In this document: piece after piece, positions 1 through 12,092 of the stretch
Layout of the letters: the number at the start of each line of letters is the position of its first letter
Position numbering within the stretch: the first letter of the stretch is position 1
Source of the DNA: Leptasterias polaris
Taxonomy: Eukaryota; Echinodermata; Asteroidea; Forcipulatida; Asteriidae
Reading direction: 5' to 3'
Length of the DNA stretch: 64,000 bases
NCBI GenBank assembly: GCA_037783415.1
Contig: JAZGTN010000232.1
Location: 434,001-498,000 of the forward strand
Notes under the pieces: model-generated
What the model was told of the DNA's origin: nothing
Database searches by the model: none
What the model saw: the letters and a program-made list of their open reading frames with translations, nothing else
Translations under genes and position numbers: made by a program

Positions 1-1536
1 CTGGGTTGTTCTCGAAGCTTGAAATAAGTGCCTCTATCACCTTGACCCGAAAATCCAAAGTAGACAAGCTCTTGTTTGTATGGATGCTGTTGTATACGAT
101 ATTAGCATTAAGCAAACATATGTCTAGGATTGTCATAAATACACGTTTCCACCATTTGAATGTTTTGTGGGTATGAGTATAGTACGTGCATAATTGTCCT
201 GCCAGATCCGTGCCCCCCATGTATTTATTGTAATCCTCGACTATGCACGGTTTTTTGATATGACGAAGTCCTGTTGAAGTTTTCCGGCTCCGAATCTTTT
301 TACTAGTGACACTGCAATCGCCATAGTTTGAGAGGAGAGTGACACGTTTTGTGTCCTGCCACATAACGCATAGTTGGCCTGCTTTCTGATAAAATTTGGG
401 ATCTGCACCGCTTTTCATAGGAATTTTCTTGGAGTTTGCTACGTCGGGTATCCCTAGGGTGGTATAGCGCACAGTTCCACAAGCTCCGAATCCTAGCTCA
501 GACAACTTGGAGAACAGAGCCGGGCTACTAAACCAATTGTCCATGTAGATGCAATGTCCTTTATTTTCGAGTCCCTGCAAAAGGTTCAATACTACGTTGC
601 CTGGTGCCCCTATTTCGGATGGATGGTTTGTCTCAGGATCACTTACAGAGGACTGTCCTTGTGGGGACCTGGGCTGCGATCCTGTGAACAACTCCCAGGC
701 ACATGTGTACCCTGTGTCGGATTCGTTCAATGAGAAAGATTTCAATCCCCATTTTGCGGCTTTTCTTGGCATGTACTGCTTGAAGCTCAGTCGTCCTTTG
801 AATTTGACCATCGTCTCGTCTCGTCCGGTGAAAGGCTTCGTCCCGGCTGGTACACCCGGAGGAATGATGGTAGTACAATGTTTAACAGTGGGCGTAATTT
901 AGCAAGTTTGTCACGGGGAGAGTCGCCCTCGACATCTCTGTTATTGGCGAGGTGAACAAATCTTAGGATTGCAGTAAATTGGTTACGAGCCATGGTTGCT
1001 GAGTACAGGGGACTTCGTAGAATTTCAGACCTGGACCAATGCATGGAGTAACGAGGCCTTTTGTTGATTCCCATGCAAAGAAGTAGGGCCACGAATGCCA
1101 TCATTTCAGGTACATTAGTTGGTCTCCAAGCACGCTTATTTTCTGCCCCCGCTCCCAATATTTGTTCAGCATAACGATTAGTCTCTAGTACCATCATCTG
1201 CCACACTGCTTCACAAAAGTACAGTTTGAAGATTTGTATGGGGGAGAACGAACTGAAGTCTTCTGTAGCCCCGGTGTTTGCTGTAAATTTAACAGGCGGT
1301 CGCCGTGTGTAAGAGTTGGCTTCACGCCATCCACACCTGAAATTCGGCTTCTTCTTGGTCTTCTTACCCTTCTTAGAAGAGGTTAATGTTGCTGTTGATG
1401 TCGAGGCTCTCGGCTCTGTATCCTCACTGTCTTCTGACGTCTCCGAGTCATCAAGTGGCGAATCCTCGTCAGATGACATTTCTGAACCACTGTCTGCGAA
1501 AATTTCTTCCAAATTTTTTTCATTTTCATCGGCCAT
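1..1536 (-). pseudogene. piggyBac transposase (PGBD-like), one frameshift, C-terminus cut by window edge
   Basis: A DDE-type cut-and-paste transposase acting at TTAA sites in the nucleus. The start at 1536 gives an acidic, Ser-rich N-terminus (about residues 10-45), a Lys-rich patch (about 55-65) and then family blocks such as ETNRYAEQ and LLLCMGINKRPRYSMHW. The frame breaks at about 812-821, where a tandem copy of 5 bp (CGTCT on the plus strand) shifts the reading. From there to base 1 a second frame is open without stops. All three expected catalytic aspartates are present: MDNWF (codon 539-541), WQDTK (353-355) and GGTD (206-208). Assigning these as the triad is from family knowledge. Apart from the 5-bp duplication the copy looks young. 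A sequencing error at the duplication is the main alternative. Confidence 0.88.
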
Positions 1537-1828
1537 GTTGTCAGAATGATCTCTTACTCGAGAATGCGTGGGGGGACGCTTAACGATCCCGCTTAAATTT
1601 TAAAACTTGCGACGCTTCAGGGCACACGCGGGCAGCTTGTTGCCGGGGGGATGCACGCAGGCGATTGAGGGCGCTATTAACATTTTGATAACTTACTTTT
1701 GGTCGACGTGCCAGAGAGGCTCATTGGTCACCAAGAATGAAAATAATTACGTGCCATACGGACTCATTGGTCACCAAGTGGGATTTTTTTTTTGAGCCGC
1801 TATGGCACGGCGGTACTGAAAGGGTTAA
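1..1828 (-). mobile_element. piggyBac-family DNA transposon, left part outside window
   Basis: The right terminus is at 1824, where the minus strand starts CCCTTTCAGTACCGCC directly next to TTAA at 1825-1828, the target site used by piggyBac elements. The transposase gene runs leftwards from 1536 to the window edge. Between gene and terminus the motif CTCATTGGTCACCAAG occurs twice (about 1719-1735 and 1761-1776), as subterminal repeats that may bind transposase (inference). The flank from 1825 is a dispersed repeat also present at 19951. The other terminus and the transposase C-terminus are not visible. Confidence 0.9.
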
Positions 1829-2103
1829 TGAGAGATATTCATGATATAGAACACAATCACTACTGGTTTGTTACCTGAAGGGCAGGCATCTTCCAATCCT
1901 CTGGTTTGCAAAAAACCTTTGGGCGATTAATTGTAATTTTGTGAAGTGTACATCGTGACAAGAACATCCTGACAAACAAGTAATCTTTTTTTCCCCCTTT
2001 GGGGAAGGGTTCTCACCTGGACCAGATCATGCATGCCCTCATAATTACAAAAATGAGTTTGCTCTTCAGAGTTTTAAATGAAAATCCAAACCCATCGCAC
2101 TAT
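1825..2103. repeat. dispersed repeat R1, copy 1 (interrupted by piggyBac)
   Basis: About 280 bp closely matching 19951-20227 in the same orientation. Both contain TTAATGAGAGATATTCATG at one end and AAATCCAAACCCATC near the other. In this copy everything left of TTAA is replaced by the piggyBac element, while copy 2 continues leftwards. No coding potential is seen, and the repeat class is not recognised. Confidence 0.85.
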
Positions 2104-2444
2104 GGATCAGGTAAAAAGGAAACGTTGACTGCTTTTTGTGATTTCCAGTAGGCTTTTCCATTGTCCAAATTAATCCTTCACGGGTTAACTTTCGTGGTTT
2201 TGAAAGCAGCCAGCCGAAATTGCCAGCCAGCGGCATGCCTTTGAAATTGCTGCTGGGCTTGAACTATCGTACGCCTCTGGCGGATTAGTCCCAGCTTTAA
2301 GTATTGTCTATTGTTTGGTACCAGAAACAGAGCCAGGAGTGGAAACTCAGCAACAGTGGCCCTAAAGTGAACTGCTTAAAGCTGGGCCAGTTGATAGTCA
2401 TTCACTTGAACCGGACAAGTGTGAATCTCACCCGGTTGCTCACC

Positions 2445-2504
2445 CGGTTTGAGTAAACCGGGTGCGGTTTGAGTAAACCGGGTGCGGCTTGAGTAAACCG
2501 GGTG
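2445..2504. repeat. 20-bp tandem repeat, 3 units
   Basis: Three head-to-tail units of CGGTTTGAGTAAACCGGGTG start at 2445, 2465 and 2485; the third has one change. Each unit contains the palindrome CGGTTT-GAGT-AAACCG, so each could form a small hairpin. A diverged half unit precedes the array at about 2430. Confidence 0.85.
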
Positions 2505-2570
2505 GGATACCGGGGACGGTTTGCAAACCGTTTTTTTTTTAGATCTCTCGCCTTAGTCTGTGCTGATGTG

Positions 2571-3034
2571 GATGTTGTCTGTTGACTTGTCCGTGAGATT
2601 TGCGTGGTCTTATTCATTTCTTGAAATGTCGTGTCGATTGTAGTGCTCATTAAAGTGACTTCATAAGTCTTGGCTGGAGTGGATGTTGTCCTTTGACTTG
2701 TCCGTGAGATTTGCGTGGTCTTAGTCATTTCTTGAAATGTCGTGTCGATTGTAGTGCTCTGTGAAGAGACTTCATCAGTATGGGCTGGTGGGGATGTTGT
2801 CTGTTGACTTGTCTTTGAGATTGGCGTGGTCTTATTCATTTCTCGAAATGTCAAGGCGATTATAGTGCTCATTGAAGAGACTTCATAATTCTTGGCTGGT
2901 GGGGATGTTGTCCTTTGACTTGTCTGTGAGACTGGCTTGGTCTTAGTCTTTTCTTGAAATGTCCTGGCGATTGTAATGCTCAGTGAAGAGACTTCATCAG
3001 TCTTGGCTGGTGGGGATGTTGTCTTTTGACTTGT
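2571..3034 (-). repeat. 111-bp tandem repeat with open minus-strand frame (Thr/Ser-rich)
   Basis: Unit starts are spaced exactly 111 bp apart at 2571, 2682, 2793, 2904 and 3015, giving four full units and a partial fifth. 111 is a multiple of three, and on the minus strand one frame is open across the array from about 3044 to 2402. It encodes 37-residue units rich in Thr and Ser (for example TTQISRTSQ and TTSTPAK). This looks like an extracellular mucin-like stalk. It lies just 3' of the decayed Ig locus at 3041-3906 and may be the stalk of that receptor (inference). No transmembrane segment follows. Confidence 0.75.
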
Positions 3035-3040
3035 CTCTTC

Positions 3041-3906
3041 CCCTACTCTCTAATATCTTTATTGTACTATCTCCTGATCCATACAGCCAACGATACCTTT
3101 GCACCGGTGGGATGGCCGTTCACGGCATTGAAACGTTGCATCGCCCGCAATGACTGCGTTCTGGACGCTCGGGGTGACTTCGGCCCGTGGGCACAGCAAG
3201 AGGTGTCACGCTGCAGTTCATGCCGGTCATTGTTGAAAAAGATGACCCAACAAGGCAGGTGAACTCGGCAAAGTTGTCCGTTTCTGTGAGAGTCTTGACA
3301 AACGAGATGCCGTGCTCAATGGCCAGGTGGGCCTCTGGTTGGATCTGAACCCTGCCGCCCATCCACCACGTCAGCATGTCTGGTGCGATGCCCCTGGGTG
3401 CAGTGCAAGAAAAGGTCACGTTCTGCCCGAGAGTTGGGACCTCGGGGTAGATGCTGCACCTCAATTGTTCAATGTTAGTTTCATGCACCATCACACTTAG
3501 GCTGCCAGGTTCCGAGCGACTCCTTCCGTCCTCGTCGACGGCCCTACACTTGTACTGACCAGAATAAGCAACTTCTACGCTGGTGATCATTAGGTTATAT
3601 CTGAAGACCTCACGGTCGTTACTGGTATCCAAGGAGTATCTTTCTGCACCGACCAGATTCCCATGAACGAACTGGCCATACGAAAAAAAGATCCCGCCGC
3701 TTCTCGTTTTCTTGAACCAACACATTAAAATAGACTACCTTTATGGAAGTTGTTAGGATTCACCGAGCATCGCAGAAGGGCTGTGTCACCGACGTGAACG
3801 GTCACATTGCCGGCTGTGTCGATAAAACCAGCAGCCGTTGAAAACGGCAAAAAGACCGTGTGACAGCAATGATAAAAGCACCCCAACACAACGCAGGGCT
3901 TGCCAT
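3041..3906 (-). pseudogene. decayed Ig-superfamily receptor, several frameshifts
   Basis: The frame starting at ATG 3906 (MASPALCWGAFIIAV) looks like a signal peptide. A second frame then gives the first strand of an Ig domain (NVTVHVGDTALLRC). After a further one-base slip near 3727, the longest piece (3120-3725) gives CWFKK, the YSGQYKC end of domain 1, and a full domain 2 (CSIYPEVPTLGQNVTFSC, LTETDNFAEFTC, NCSVTPL). A frameshift near 3170 then leads to VTPSVQNAVIAGDATFQC, the start of domain 3, which soon breaks again. Domain 2 has the cysteine and DN pattern of the intact receptors in this window, so this is a dead or misassembled paralogue. At least four frame changes argue against simple introns, since no good splice sites accompany them. 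Confidence 0.8.
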
Positions 3907-6360
3907 ATTGTGTGTCAAGTCAAGAAAAGTTCATATGAAAAGAAAAACATCACCCGTTGGTAAAAAGGGTAGGCCTATGTCTCTTCAATGTAGCACATTG
4001 AGTGACTGTAGTGCTGGTTATTTGAATGGATAATGTTAATACTTGGTCTTTGTATCCGGCTTGAACAGCTGACAGAAGGGGTTTAGGGAGGCCAAATAAT
4101 TGCAATGTTTTTCCTGCTCAAGGTCTTGACAACTTAAATTCCAAGCCAAAAACTATAGATCTGTCATTTCACAATAGGGGAAACACACCTGGAATTGTTC
4201 TGAAAGCGACTTTACCACATGGGGGCAGATTTGCAGCAGCTTTATTCTGTTTTCATATGCGTCAAAACATTTAAGGCGGATGGTTTAATAATGGTCATTG
4301 TTGGACACGGCCAGACTTTGATGTAGACTCTTCAGTGGCCATCTCTTTTATTTCTTAGTACAGGCTCCATGCATGCTTTATGGTCAATGAGCCAGCCACA
4401 CTTGTCCGGTACAAACTCGAGGGAACAATTCTTATATTAATCACTTTTTTGTTGCAATCATCGACAATTTTGTAAACCTTAAACTATGATAGCTTTTCCA
4501 AAAATGTGATTAGTGCCAATTACAAAACCTTTTATTTTAGCCTCTTCCGTATGGTGTTATCAGAGGAAAAACGTACACATGCCAACGGCTGTTTATTGCA
4601 CGGAGGGCAAACAAATAGTCGTATGAAATTAAATAGCTGTTGTATTGTCACTTAGCAAGGATGACTGCCTGTTAAGGTTTTTCCTTGCCAAAATGCCGCC
4701 GTACTTTTATTTTTTTCAAAATAATTAATAAAGTCACCAAGAAGTACTTTTTGTACAGGTTACAATCTTTTTTTTGAAATGCCTTAGTTATATTGCATTA
4801 GTAAAATGTCATGCACTGGCTCATGGACTGTTGTAGGAACCATTGTTAACAAGCTTTGCTTCTTGATGAATCCCTCCCCAGTATCGCAATTACTTATTCT
4901 GTAATGTTATTTACATAAGTGCCTTCTTCGGTATCTGGCCACTATCTTCTTCTCTTCTGTACAAAAAAATAATAAATTCCCAAGAGGAGGCGGGAGGGGG
5001 CAAGTTCGTCCCAGTATAAATTTGTATACAAATTTAATTTCGTGAGCAATACGTTATTGGGGAAGTTTTGAACAAAATAGCGACAGAGGGGAAACATGAA
5101 GTTAAACAAATTTCATAAGGAATGCCTTTTACATAATAACATAGATTGGAAAATGGGCCATCCATTTTGGAAACTTTGTGACGTGTCGCAAAAAAAAAAA
5201 AAATGCACACGAATTTGCCAACTGCCTCTATATGGTGTCATGGTCACAGTTTGTACCATCTGATTTATCTTTGGAATTCCTTTCAGCCACATAATTGCCG
5301 AGATGAACATTCCTAGTTTAGCTGTTCCTTTCTGTTGGATTGTTCTCGGCTGGCTGCACTCCTTAGTTCTTTTATTTCTTTAGCAAGTGGTTGCATTTAT
5401 TTAAATTCTAATGTACGTATATAAGGCATGGTATGCTCGGGATGGGATGCTGACCGGCCACACCACGGGAATTGACGGCGCTACTACCACTGGCAGTACG
5501 ACACTTGGGCGTGGTCGTTGGCTATCGGCTCAGATTGACGAGAAGCTCCGCTATGACTGGGACTACCCACTACCCCCTCCGTGTGGCTGTGTGGTTGGCG
5601 CCGGACTCCCCATTCCCGAGACCTGAGTTGTTTGAGCGGGCGGCATTATTTACGGTGTTTAAAGCTATTATTTTGGCCAAATAATAACATTCATTTATGT
5701 GTACCAAGTCGCTTTAATTCATGATTTTCAATTACTGATTGTAAGTTTCCTTGATTCGCCTTTGTTGTTTGTAAATAAATTCATATATTTGTTATTTATG
5801 ATTATATACAACGTCTGGACGTGTTCCCATTTGTTTGTTGCTGGTTTTTTCCCATTAATCTTCATTTAGGTATTCCCATTGTTTGTAAAATCGCTGTGCT
5901 GCGAACCAACTCACATGATAAAATCCAAATGAGTTGGGCGTATGTAACAATGGTAAATTGCCAATGTAGTTGGGTGGATCTGGGTTAAACAATGTGTTCA
6001 TGGAAATACATTTGGTACGCACCAAGGCCCTACGTTTATTTTTACAGTTTATTTTGTTGTATATAAAAAACAACTCATTTTTTGAAGAGGAGCCTGTCAT
6101 TTCAGTTCAAGAAGACAATACAAATATTATTCCATCACTCTCTGGGAAAGTACATCGATATAAAATGAACCTCAGCGACGTCGCATTGTTTTGAACAGTT
6201 TGTTTGTAAACAAATGATGTGTACTCAAACAATCTCAAAAATTCCAAGTTCCATATTAAGTCTAAGCCAAATAACATGGCAAATGTGAAGTGGTTAAACG
6301 ACATAAAACATTTAGTAATATTCTTCAACACTTTCAATTTCACGGTCCAATTTCATATAG
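3907..6360. other. gene-free interval
   Basis: AT-rich DNA with stops in all frames. It holds a short A-run near 5190 and a GC-richer island at about 5440-5640 with a 70-residue open frame that resembles nothing I know. No gene or clear repeat boundary is visible. Confidence 0.5.
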
Positions 6361-6364
6361 CTAT

Positions 6365-6540
6365 TCTTTAAGCACAAAAAGTAGCTCAGCACAACACAAA
6401 TTATGCTTACGAGAATGCGGTTACCAGCGAAAGTACCATTTCACATGTACCTTCTGTGACTGGTATCCGGCTAAGTTATGCTAGCCGAAAATGTTTTAAG
6501 CACTATTTACTGCTTAAAGCAGCTCTATGAAATTGTGGCC
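6365..6540. repeat. small dispersed repeat, relative of 60122-60298
   Basis: Shares ordered motifs with 60122-60298: AAGCACAAAA, CATTTCACnTGT, GACTGGTATCC, GCTTAA and a terminal AGCTCTATGAAATTG. The CTATGAAATTG end matches the termini of the MITE at 54522, so all may belong to one non-autonomous DNA transposon group. Confidence 0.55.
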
Positions 6541-7055
6541 TCTGTAGAATGTTTTGATGATAACTAGTCAGCAATATTTGATCGTAAACCATTATCGGGT
6601 AACGGTTTCAACCAACAAACAATAATTGTTCTTTGTGATATTCTGTGTATTAGGTTGGTAATTATAGACGTGACCATAAAACGTGTAGTAAAATATGGAA
6701 ATGTATTATTTATGTATTTGATTTTGTTTATATTTGCATAATTTAAGGTAAAACATCGGAAAGTTAGATTTAAAAAGCAGAGTGGTATCAAATAATTAGA
6801 TAGGCCTATTGTACAAACGGTTCGTTTTGGTAAAATATTTAAAGGTATAGAGTCACAGATTTTTTTCTCTCAGTGTAATGATGATTTATAGGCACATTTG
6901 TAAAGAAAAATACAACAAAAGTCACACGTAAAAGTTTCGGTTTAACAGTGTCTTCTTGCTGAAAACCTTCCAGCCAGATAACTGTCACTGCTTTCATATA
7001 CGAACGTCGAATCCATCCCATTTAGCGAGGTGACAGTGGGTACCAACTGCATCTC

Positions 7056-8296
7056 TTGTCGCAGCATTCGTGCACATACAACAACCCTCAGAAATCTGAG
7101 AAACGATTCGAGCTTGAGACCTCCCCACCTAACTTAGAAAACTTACGTCCCATCGCCCTAACCTGCCTGTTTTCTAAAATATTTGAAGATTTTGTTGCTA
7201 GTTGGATTATTGAAGACATTATGAACCTTATCGACTCTCATCAATATGGTTCGCTAAAGGGATTATCTACCACCCATTACTTGCCAAGTTACAATATAAT
7301 AGTTATAAGCAAATAGACAAACCTCAACACTCTTCCGTTCTTGTCACCACTGATTTTTCGAAAGCCTTCGATCGTATTAACCACCAAATTGTAGTTAAGA
7401 AATTTATCAGTCTTGGAGTAAGGTCTTCCATTATCCCTTGGATCTGTAACTTTATGTCTGATAGAGAACAGGCTGTTCGGTATAAAGGCAACATTTCTAC
7501 TTGGAAGGCAACTAACGCTGGTGTCCCACAAGGGACTAAAATTGGGCCAATTGCCTTTCTTGTGATTATTAATGATTTTCAGTCTAATAATCCTGATGTT
7601 TTTCATTATAAATATGTGGATGACATGACTTTGAGCCAAACCTTTCGGGATACTAAACAAACTAGTTCCCTACAACAGCAACTCGATCATTTACAGGAAT
7701 GGTCGACTAGAAATATGATGAAGCTTAATCCTAAGAAGTGCCAGGTTATGTGTTCTAACTTCCAGAAAGGCCCACCTGTGTTACCTAATTTTCATATTGG
7801 GGATTCAGTCCTTGATCAACGTAGCTGTGTGAAACTGTTGGGTATTCTTATTCAGGATAATCTGAAATGGGATTCTCAAATTGACAATATGTGTAAAAGT
7901 TTTACCCGCAAATTGTACTTTTTACGTCAATTGAAACGCTGTAACATCCCTGTGGCAGACCTCAGAACAGTGTATTTACAGTACTTGAGACCAACTTTGG
8001 AATATGCGTCTCCAGCCTGGTTTTGTGGTCTAACAAAAAGACAGAAAGACTGCCTTGAAAAGATGCAGAAAAAGCCTTTCGTGTCATCCTTAGGTATAAC
8101 CATTTTTACACTCAATCGTATCAGGACACTTGTCAGCTACTTGATATTCCCTCAGTTTTGGTTACACCCTCCTCAACTCACCCATGCACCGAGATTGGCT
8201 CCCCCAACAAGAAACAACAACTTGAGGAATTCGAACATGTTGTCCATTGTTAGATGCCGCACTAATCGTATAAGAACAGCCCCATTCCACACCTGA
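7056..8296 (+). pseudogene. LINE reverse transcriptase, frameshifted
   Basis: Encodes an RNA-dependent DNA polymerase of the CR1/Jockey-like broad group (assignment from memory). The first frame (7056-7316) gives NLENLRPIALTCLFSKIFEDF. A one-base slip near 7281-7285 moves to the frame that continues with TTDFSKAFDRIN (motif A), GVPQGTKIGP (motif B), KYVDDMTL (catalytic YxDD, motif C), LNPKKCQVM and the thumb region up to 8296. The catalytic aspartates are present but the N-terminal part and endonuclease are absent, so this copy is not autonomous. Confidence 0.87.
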
Positions 8297-8450
8297 CTGC
8301 TCTTTTAAATAAGCATTAATAATGTGTTTTAAAGCCTTCCCTCACTGCATGTTTTTTGGTGCAATTGCTACCCTTATTTTTATGTTTTACTTGCCTCTTG
8401 CTGCCTTGCTCTTAGTGCAATTGTTAATCGTGATTCTATTTACATGAATA

Positions 8451-8491
8451 TCGACTAGAAATATGATGAAGCTTAATCCTAAGAAGTGCCA
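8451..8491 (+). repeat. 41-bp exact duplicate of LINE coding segment in its 3' UTR
   Basis: Bases 8451-8491 are identical to 7703-7743, from TCGACTAGAAATATGATG to AAGAAGTGCCA. The flanks differ on both sides. It is followed by an A-run and GGGGGCGC. Confidence 0.95.
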
Positions 8492-8893
8492 CTTGTAAAA
8501 AAAAAGGGGGCGCAATCAGAGTATAGCAGGAAGAATATCATGCCTGGTTAGTGGACAGTATTCTATTATTTGTTTTATTACAGTCATTGGCTCAAGCCAA
8601 TATACCAATAATTATACTTATATATGTTGTACTTAAAATGTTATCTTGTATTTCTTAATGTTTTTCAGTAATTTGTGTTTCTTCTTTTTTTTAACTCTGT
8701 ATTTTAAACACAATTCAGCCTTTGGCTGCGATGTTTGAATGTTTTTAATAAACCAATAATAATAATAATAATAATAATATCTAAAGAAAAACATTTACCA
8801 ATAGTTTTATTAATTTATAGTTTTAAATTAAACTAATCACACCACCAACCATTTATCTGTGTCTCTCTGGTGTTGTGAGTCTGACAAACAGAG

Positions 8894-9125
8894 CACTCAA
8901 CTCCTGGGTTAGAATTTATCCAGAACCAGGGTCCGGGGACTGACCCAAATCTGGATCAGGCTGACCCGGAAACAGTTTTAACAATGTGATTGATTTTAAA
9001 CTCGGAGTCTGTGTCAGTTACTTATTTCTGGGTAATTTTGACACAGATTTTGGGTCACACTAACAAATAATTGGGAATGGCCCCCTAGGACCCGAGATCG
9101 AGGTCAATTCTGACCCGTGATTTGT
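8894..9125. repeat. GGGTCA-rich dispersed repeat, copy 1
   Basis: Short repeat made of GGGTCA/TGACCC hexamers, beginning with a degraded CACTCAA form of the family terminus CACTCTAAA. It is homologous in layout to copies at 14327, 16048, 25976, 32657 and 54325. Confidence 0.7.
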
Positions 9126-12092
9126 TAAATGCACCTGTAGGTATATTACCATAAATTGAATCTAGGCAGAGCACAGAAATGGTGATAATAAATACTAAGC
9201 GGAAGTTTGTGCAGTCAAATTCCCCTTTCCTGGACGCGTTTCTCATGAAAACAAAGTCAATGACATATTAATTTTCCTTCCCAAGAGGAAATACTCGGCT
9301 TTTTAGAATTTATACAAACTGTAACAATACATGTCTATTAGTCAGAAAGAAATTATATCATGTCCCTACAATTTCTGATCCTAATTTTGTTGTACAGCGT
9401 ATTTAGTGTGATGTAAACAAAAGCACACACAAATTTTATTAAACACAAACAATATTTACAGAACCGCAACCATTGCTTGCTTAGCCTGTATTATAAAATA
9501 GATTTTCTGGAACGAATTGGGTGAATGTTTTTATACTGCCATTAATGTGTAGCAGTTGTAATCGATCAAAATCATGGTGATTTTTTATTTATTTATTTAC
9601 CTTGCTTACAAAAACACTAACTTTGGACATATAACAGGAATTTCCTTCAGTCATGATATTATATACTTGATGTAAGTTTTTAATTTCGATTGAAACATAA
9701 TAATAATAACTAGAGCCTAAGTGTTTGTCAACAAACACAGAGCTGTTCCTGTAATTTTCAAAGGGTTTATAACTGAAAAGAAATTGAAAATCGGGTGTGT
9801 AATTCTTGAGATATGGTCCCACGTCCGGATGACCTGGAAGAAAAGGTCAACATGGGGTCATGGTTACCCAAGGCAAATCTCCCATGCCCAAGGAGTCTAG
9901 TATTCCAATGTTCGGGTTTATAACTATTTTTAATTAAATTTGCAAAATCTACTATTAGTATTATATGTTGCGTTTGGCTATTACAGGTATTTCAATAGAA
10001 TAAAATTGGAAAACCATGTAGTATGGTGGCTGAAACAAAATGGGTTAACCTTTTACCAAGCTTTATGCTAAATGTTTGGCACAAGTACTTCAATTGAAAT
10101 TACAGTAAAATTTATAACATTAAGATTATTTTGCTGTGCAAATATATACAACGCAGATGTCAATGCAAAATAATACAGCATTGCGTAAAGTTATGAATTA
10201 CGATTACATAAAAGGTTGATGTAAACAGTGAAAAACCGAGCTCCTGTCCTACAGATCGAGCAGCGGTAGCGCAGCAAAGACAATGCTAACCAGCATGTAC
10301 ACTCTCGTGATCTTCATAATAATTCACAAATGTGGTAAGGTTAAAAACTCAGCAATGACCTAGGAATCTGTAAGCCTAATAGACACAATTATAAGTGTGT
10401 AATGCTGTATCAGAAAATCACGTCTGCACTGTATTATTATACAGTAGAAAAAACCACAATTACATTGTTGCATCTATATACATTTTGGAGTACATTCATC
10501 TTTCAATTTACAAATTTCCTGGGTTTTGCCCGACCACAAGACATCACGTGTCTTAACAGCACGGTAAATCGATTTCAATCCACAATGCAACAATTTTCTT
10601 TAATTTGGTGTAATTTAGGATTCAAGTTCCATTTTCCTCCCCCCTTTTTGCACCTTATTTCGCTTTGTCTAAAGTATCTACTTACCAACCGAAGGAAGAC
10701 ACTATTCAAGAGATCACTGAGGGTTTTTTAGTTGAGTAGAAAAAGGGTGAAATGAAAAGTTTACTTGGCCACTGGCAGGTGAGTTTCAGATAAGAGAGGT
10801 AGGTTGTCCGTGAACGTTAGATGAGTTGGGAGGGTCCTTAGGTCAGTATGTGAGTGTCAGATGATTCGGTAACTTGACTTAGCCAGAGATGCTGTCAGAG
10901 GAGTGGGTAGATTGGTTTGTGTCCCCCCCCCCCCCCCCCCCCCCCACGATACCACGGTTCTTAAAAGTACGTATGAATGTCAGTCAAGAATGTGGGGAAT
11001 GGTTGTCTTGCCTTATGTCAACAGTTAACATCTGTTTGGTTTTTGTGGTTGCTATTTATAAAGGAATCTAAGTTGATTTTGTCCTGACTTGGTGTTTTCA
11101 CAGAGTCGCTTCCTTGTTTTCTACGGACGCTTTTAATTCTTTGATGTGATGTTGGATAAAAGCTTCAACATAATGTTTTGTTTTTTCCTTGTTGAACCGA
11201 AAAGTTCAAAACAGAGAGGATTTTCTCTAAACTATTAGTATGTAACAAAAGTAGGATGTTTTGGTCATTCTTTTTAGCCAGTTTTGAAAAGGTCAAATAA
11301 ATTGATTAAACGACTGGGCCTAAAAATGACTAAGCTTCAGTTATTGGCTTCATTGGGTTTTCATTTGAGTTGTGCAATTGTCTTGTGTGTTTTATTCTCG
11401 CACTGTGCAGTCGCTCTCGTCCGACCAAACTCAATCACTGTGTACATACCCAACCACTGGGAACCACCGGTGGAGTTTGAACCTGAAACTTTCTGAATTC
11501 TGGACAAAGTTTCTGAACGATTAAACCAACCAGCTTGCCAAAGGGCAAGAGGCCGCAATATATATTGGTATGTCATAGGTACGGCATACATCAGTGACAC
11601 GTTATTTAGCTTTTAGTGAATATAGCTATCTAAGTAGCACACTTTTAAAACTGTTCAATCATTTAACACCTTTTACAATATGACTTGGAACTGTTCTGAT
11701 GTAAACAAATAAGTGAGTCCAATGAAAAAAATCATTGGTTGGGATGGAAACTACCATTATAAAGTGTGACCTGTCAAACGTAACTATATACCGTCAAAAG
11801 TTAGTCGTAATTACAATATCAGATTTTACGCATGTACGCGTAACAAAACTTTGATTTTACAAGAGCTACTTTAAATTTGGATTTTTAGGTCTTAGGAGTA
11901 AAACAATATCTAACATTTTCGAGGGCCTTAAACTTTTACTTACTGCAACAAAATTGTTTGGTCATGTCATAAGGTTTTGATTTGTTGCTGCCGTTACTGC
12001 GTTCAGTCTGTTAACTTGCAGATCTCCAGGAAGGGATTTCCTCATTTAAACTCCTAGCCGGATCTGAGTTAGAAGGCGCTTGTCAGAACAGG
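9126..12092. other. gene-free interval
   Basis: AT-rich with only short random frames. It contains a 23-base C run at 10923-10945. The region 11280-11500 has a short frame with a hydrophobic start, but it lacks Ig features and a partner exon, so I do not call it. No poly(A) signal for the receptor gene on the right is obvious. Confidence 0.5.

Larger units (their letters stand above)
7056..8781 (+). mobile_element. 5'-truncated non-LTR retrotransposon (LINE)
   Basis: The element has a reverse transcriptase region, a 3' UTR and an (AAT)n tail at about 8750-8778 after AATAAACC. The upstream endonuclease is missing, as is usual for 5'-truncated LINE insertions. A second, more decayed member lies at 58510-60121 and shares the 3' end GAATGTTTTT..AATAAACCA. 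The 3' UTR contains a 41-bp exact copy of an internal coding segment (8451-8491 = 7703-7743). Confidence 0.88.

Noticed and set aside
5411..5684. GC-richer open frames
   Set aside because: Two overlapping frames of about 70 residues with no motif; possibly a repeat fragment but no second copy in the window.
11284..11496. Short frame with hydrophobic N-terminus near the left receptor locus
   Set aside because: It has no Ig cysteine or tryptophan pattern and no adjoining exon; probably chance.
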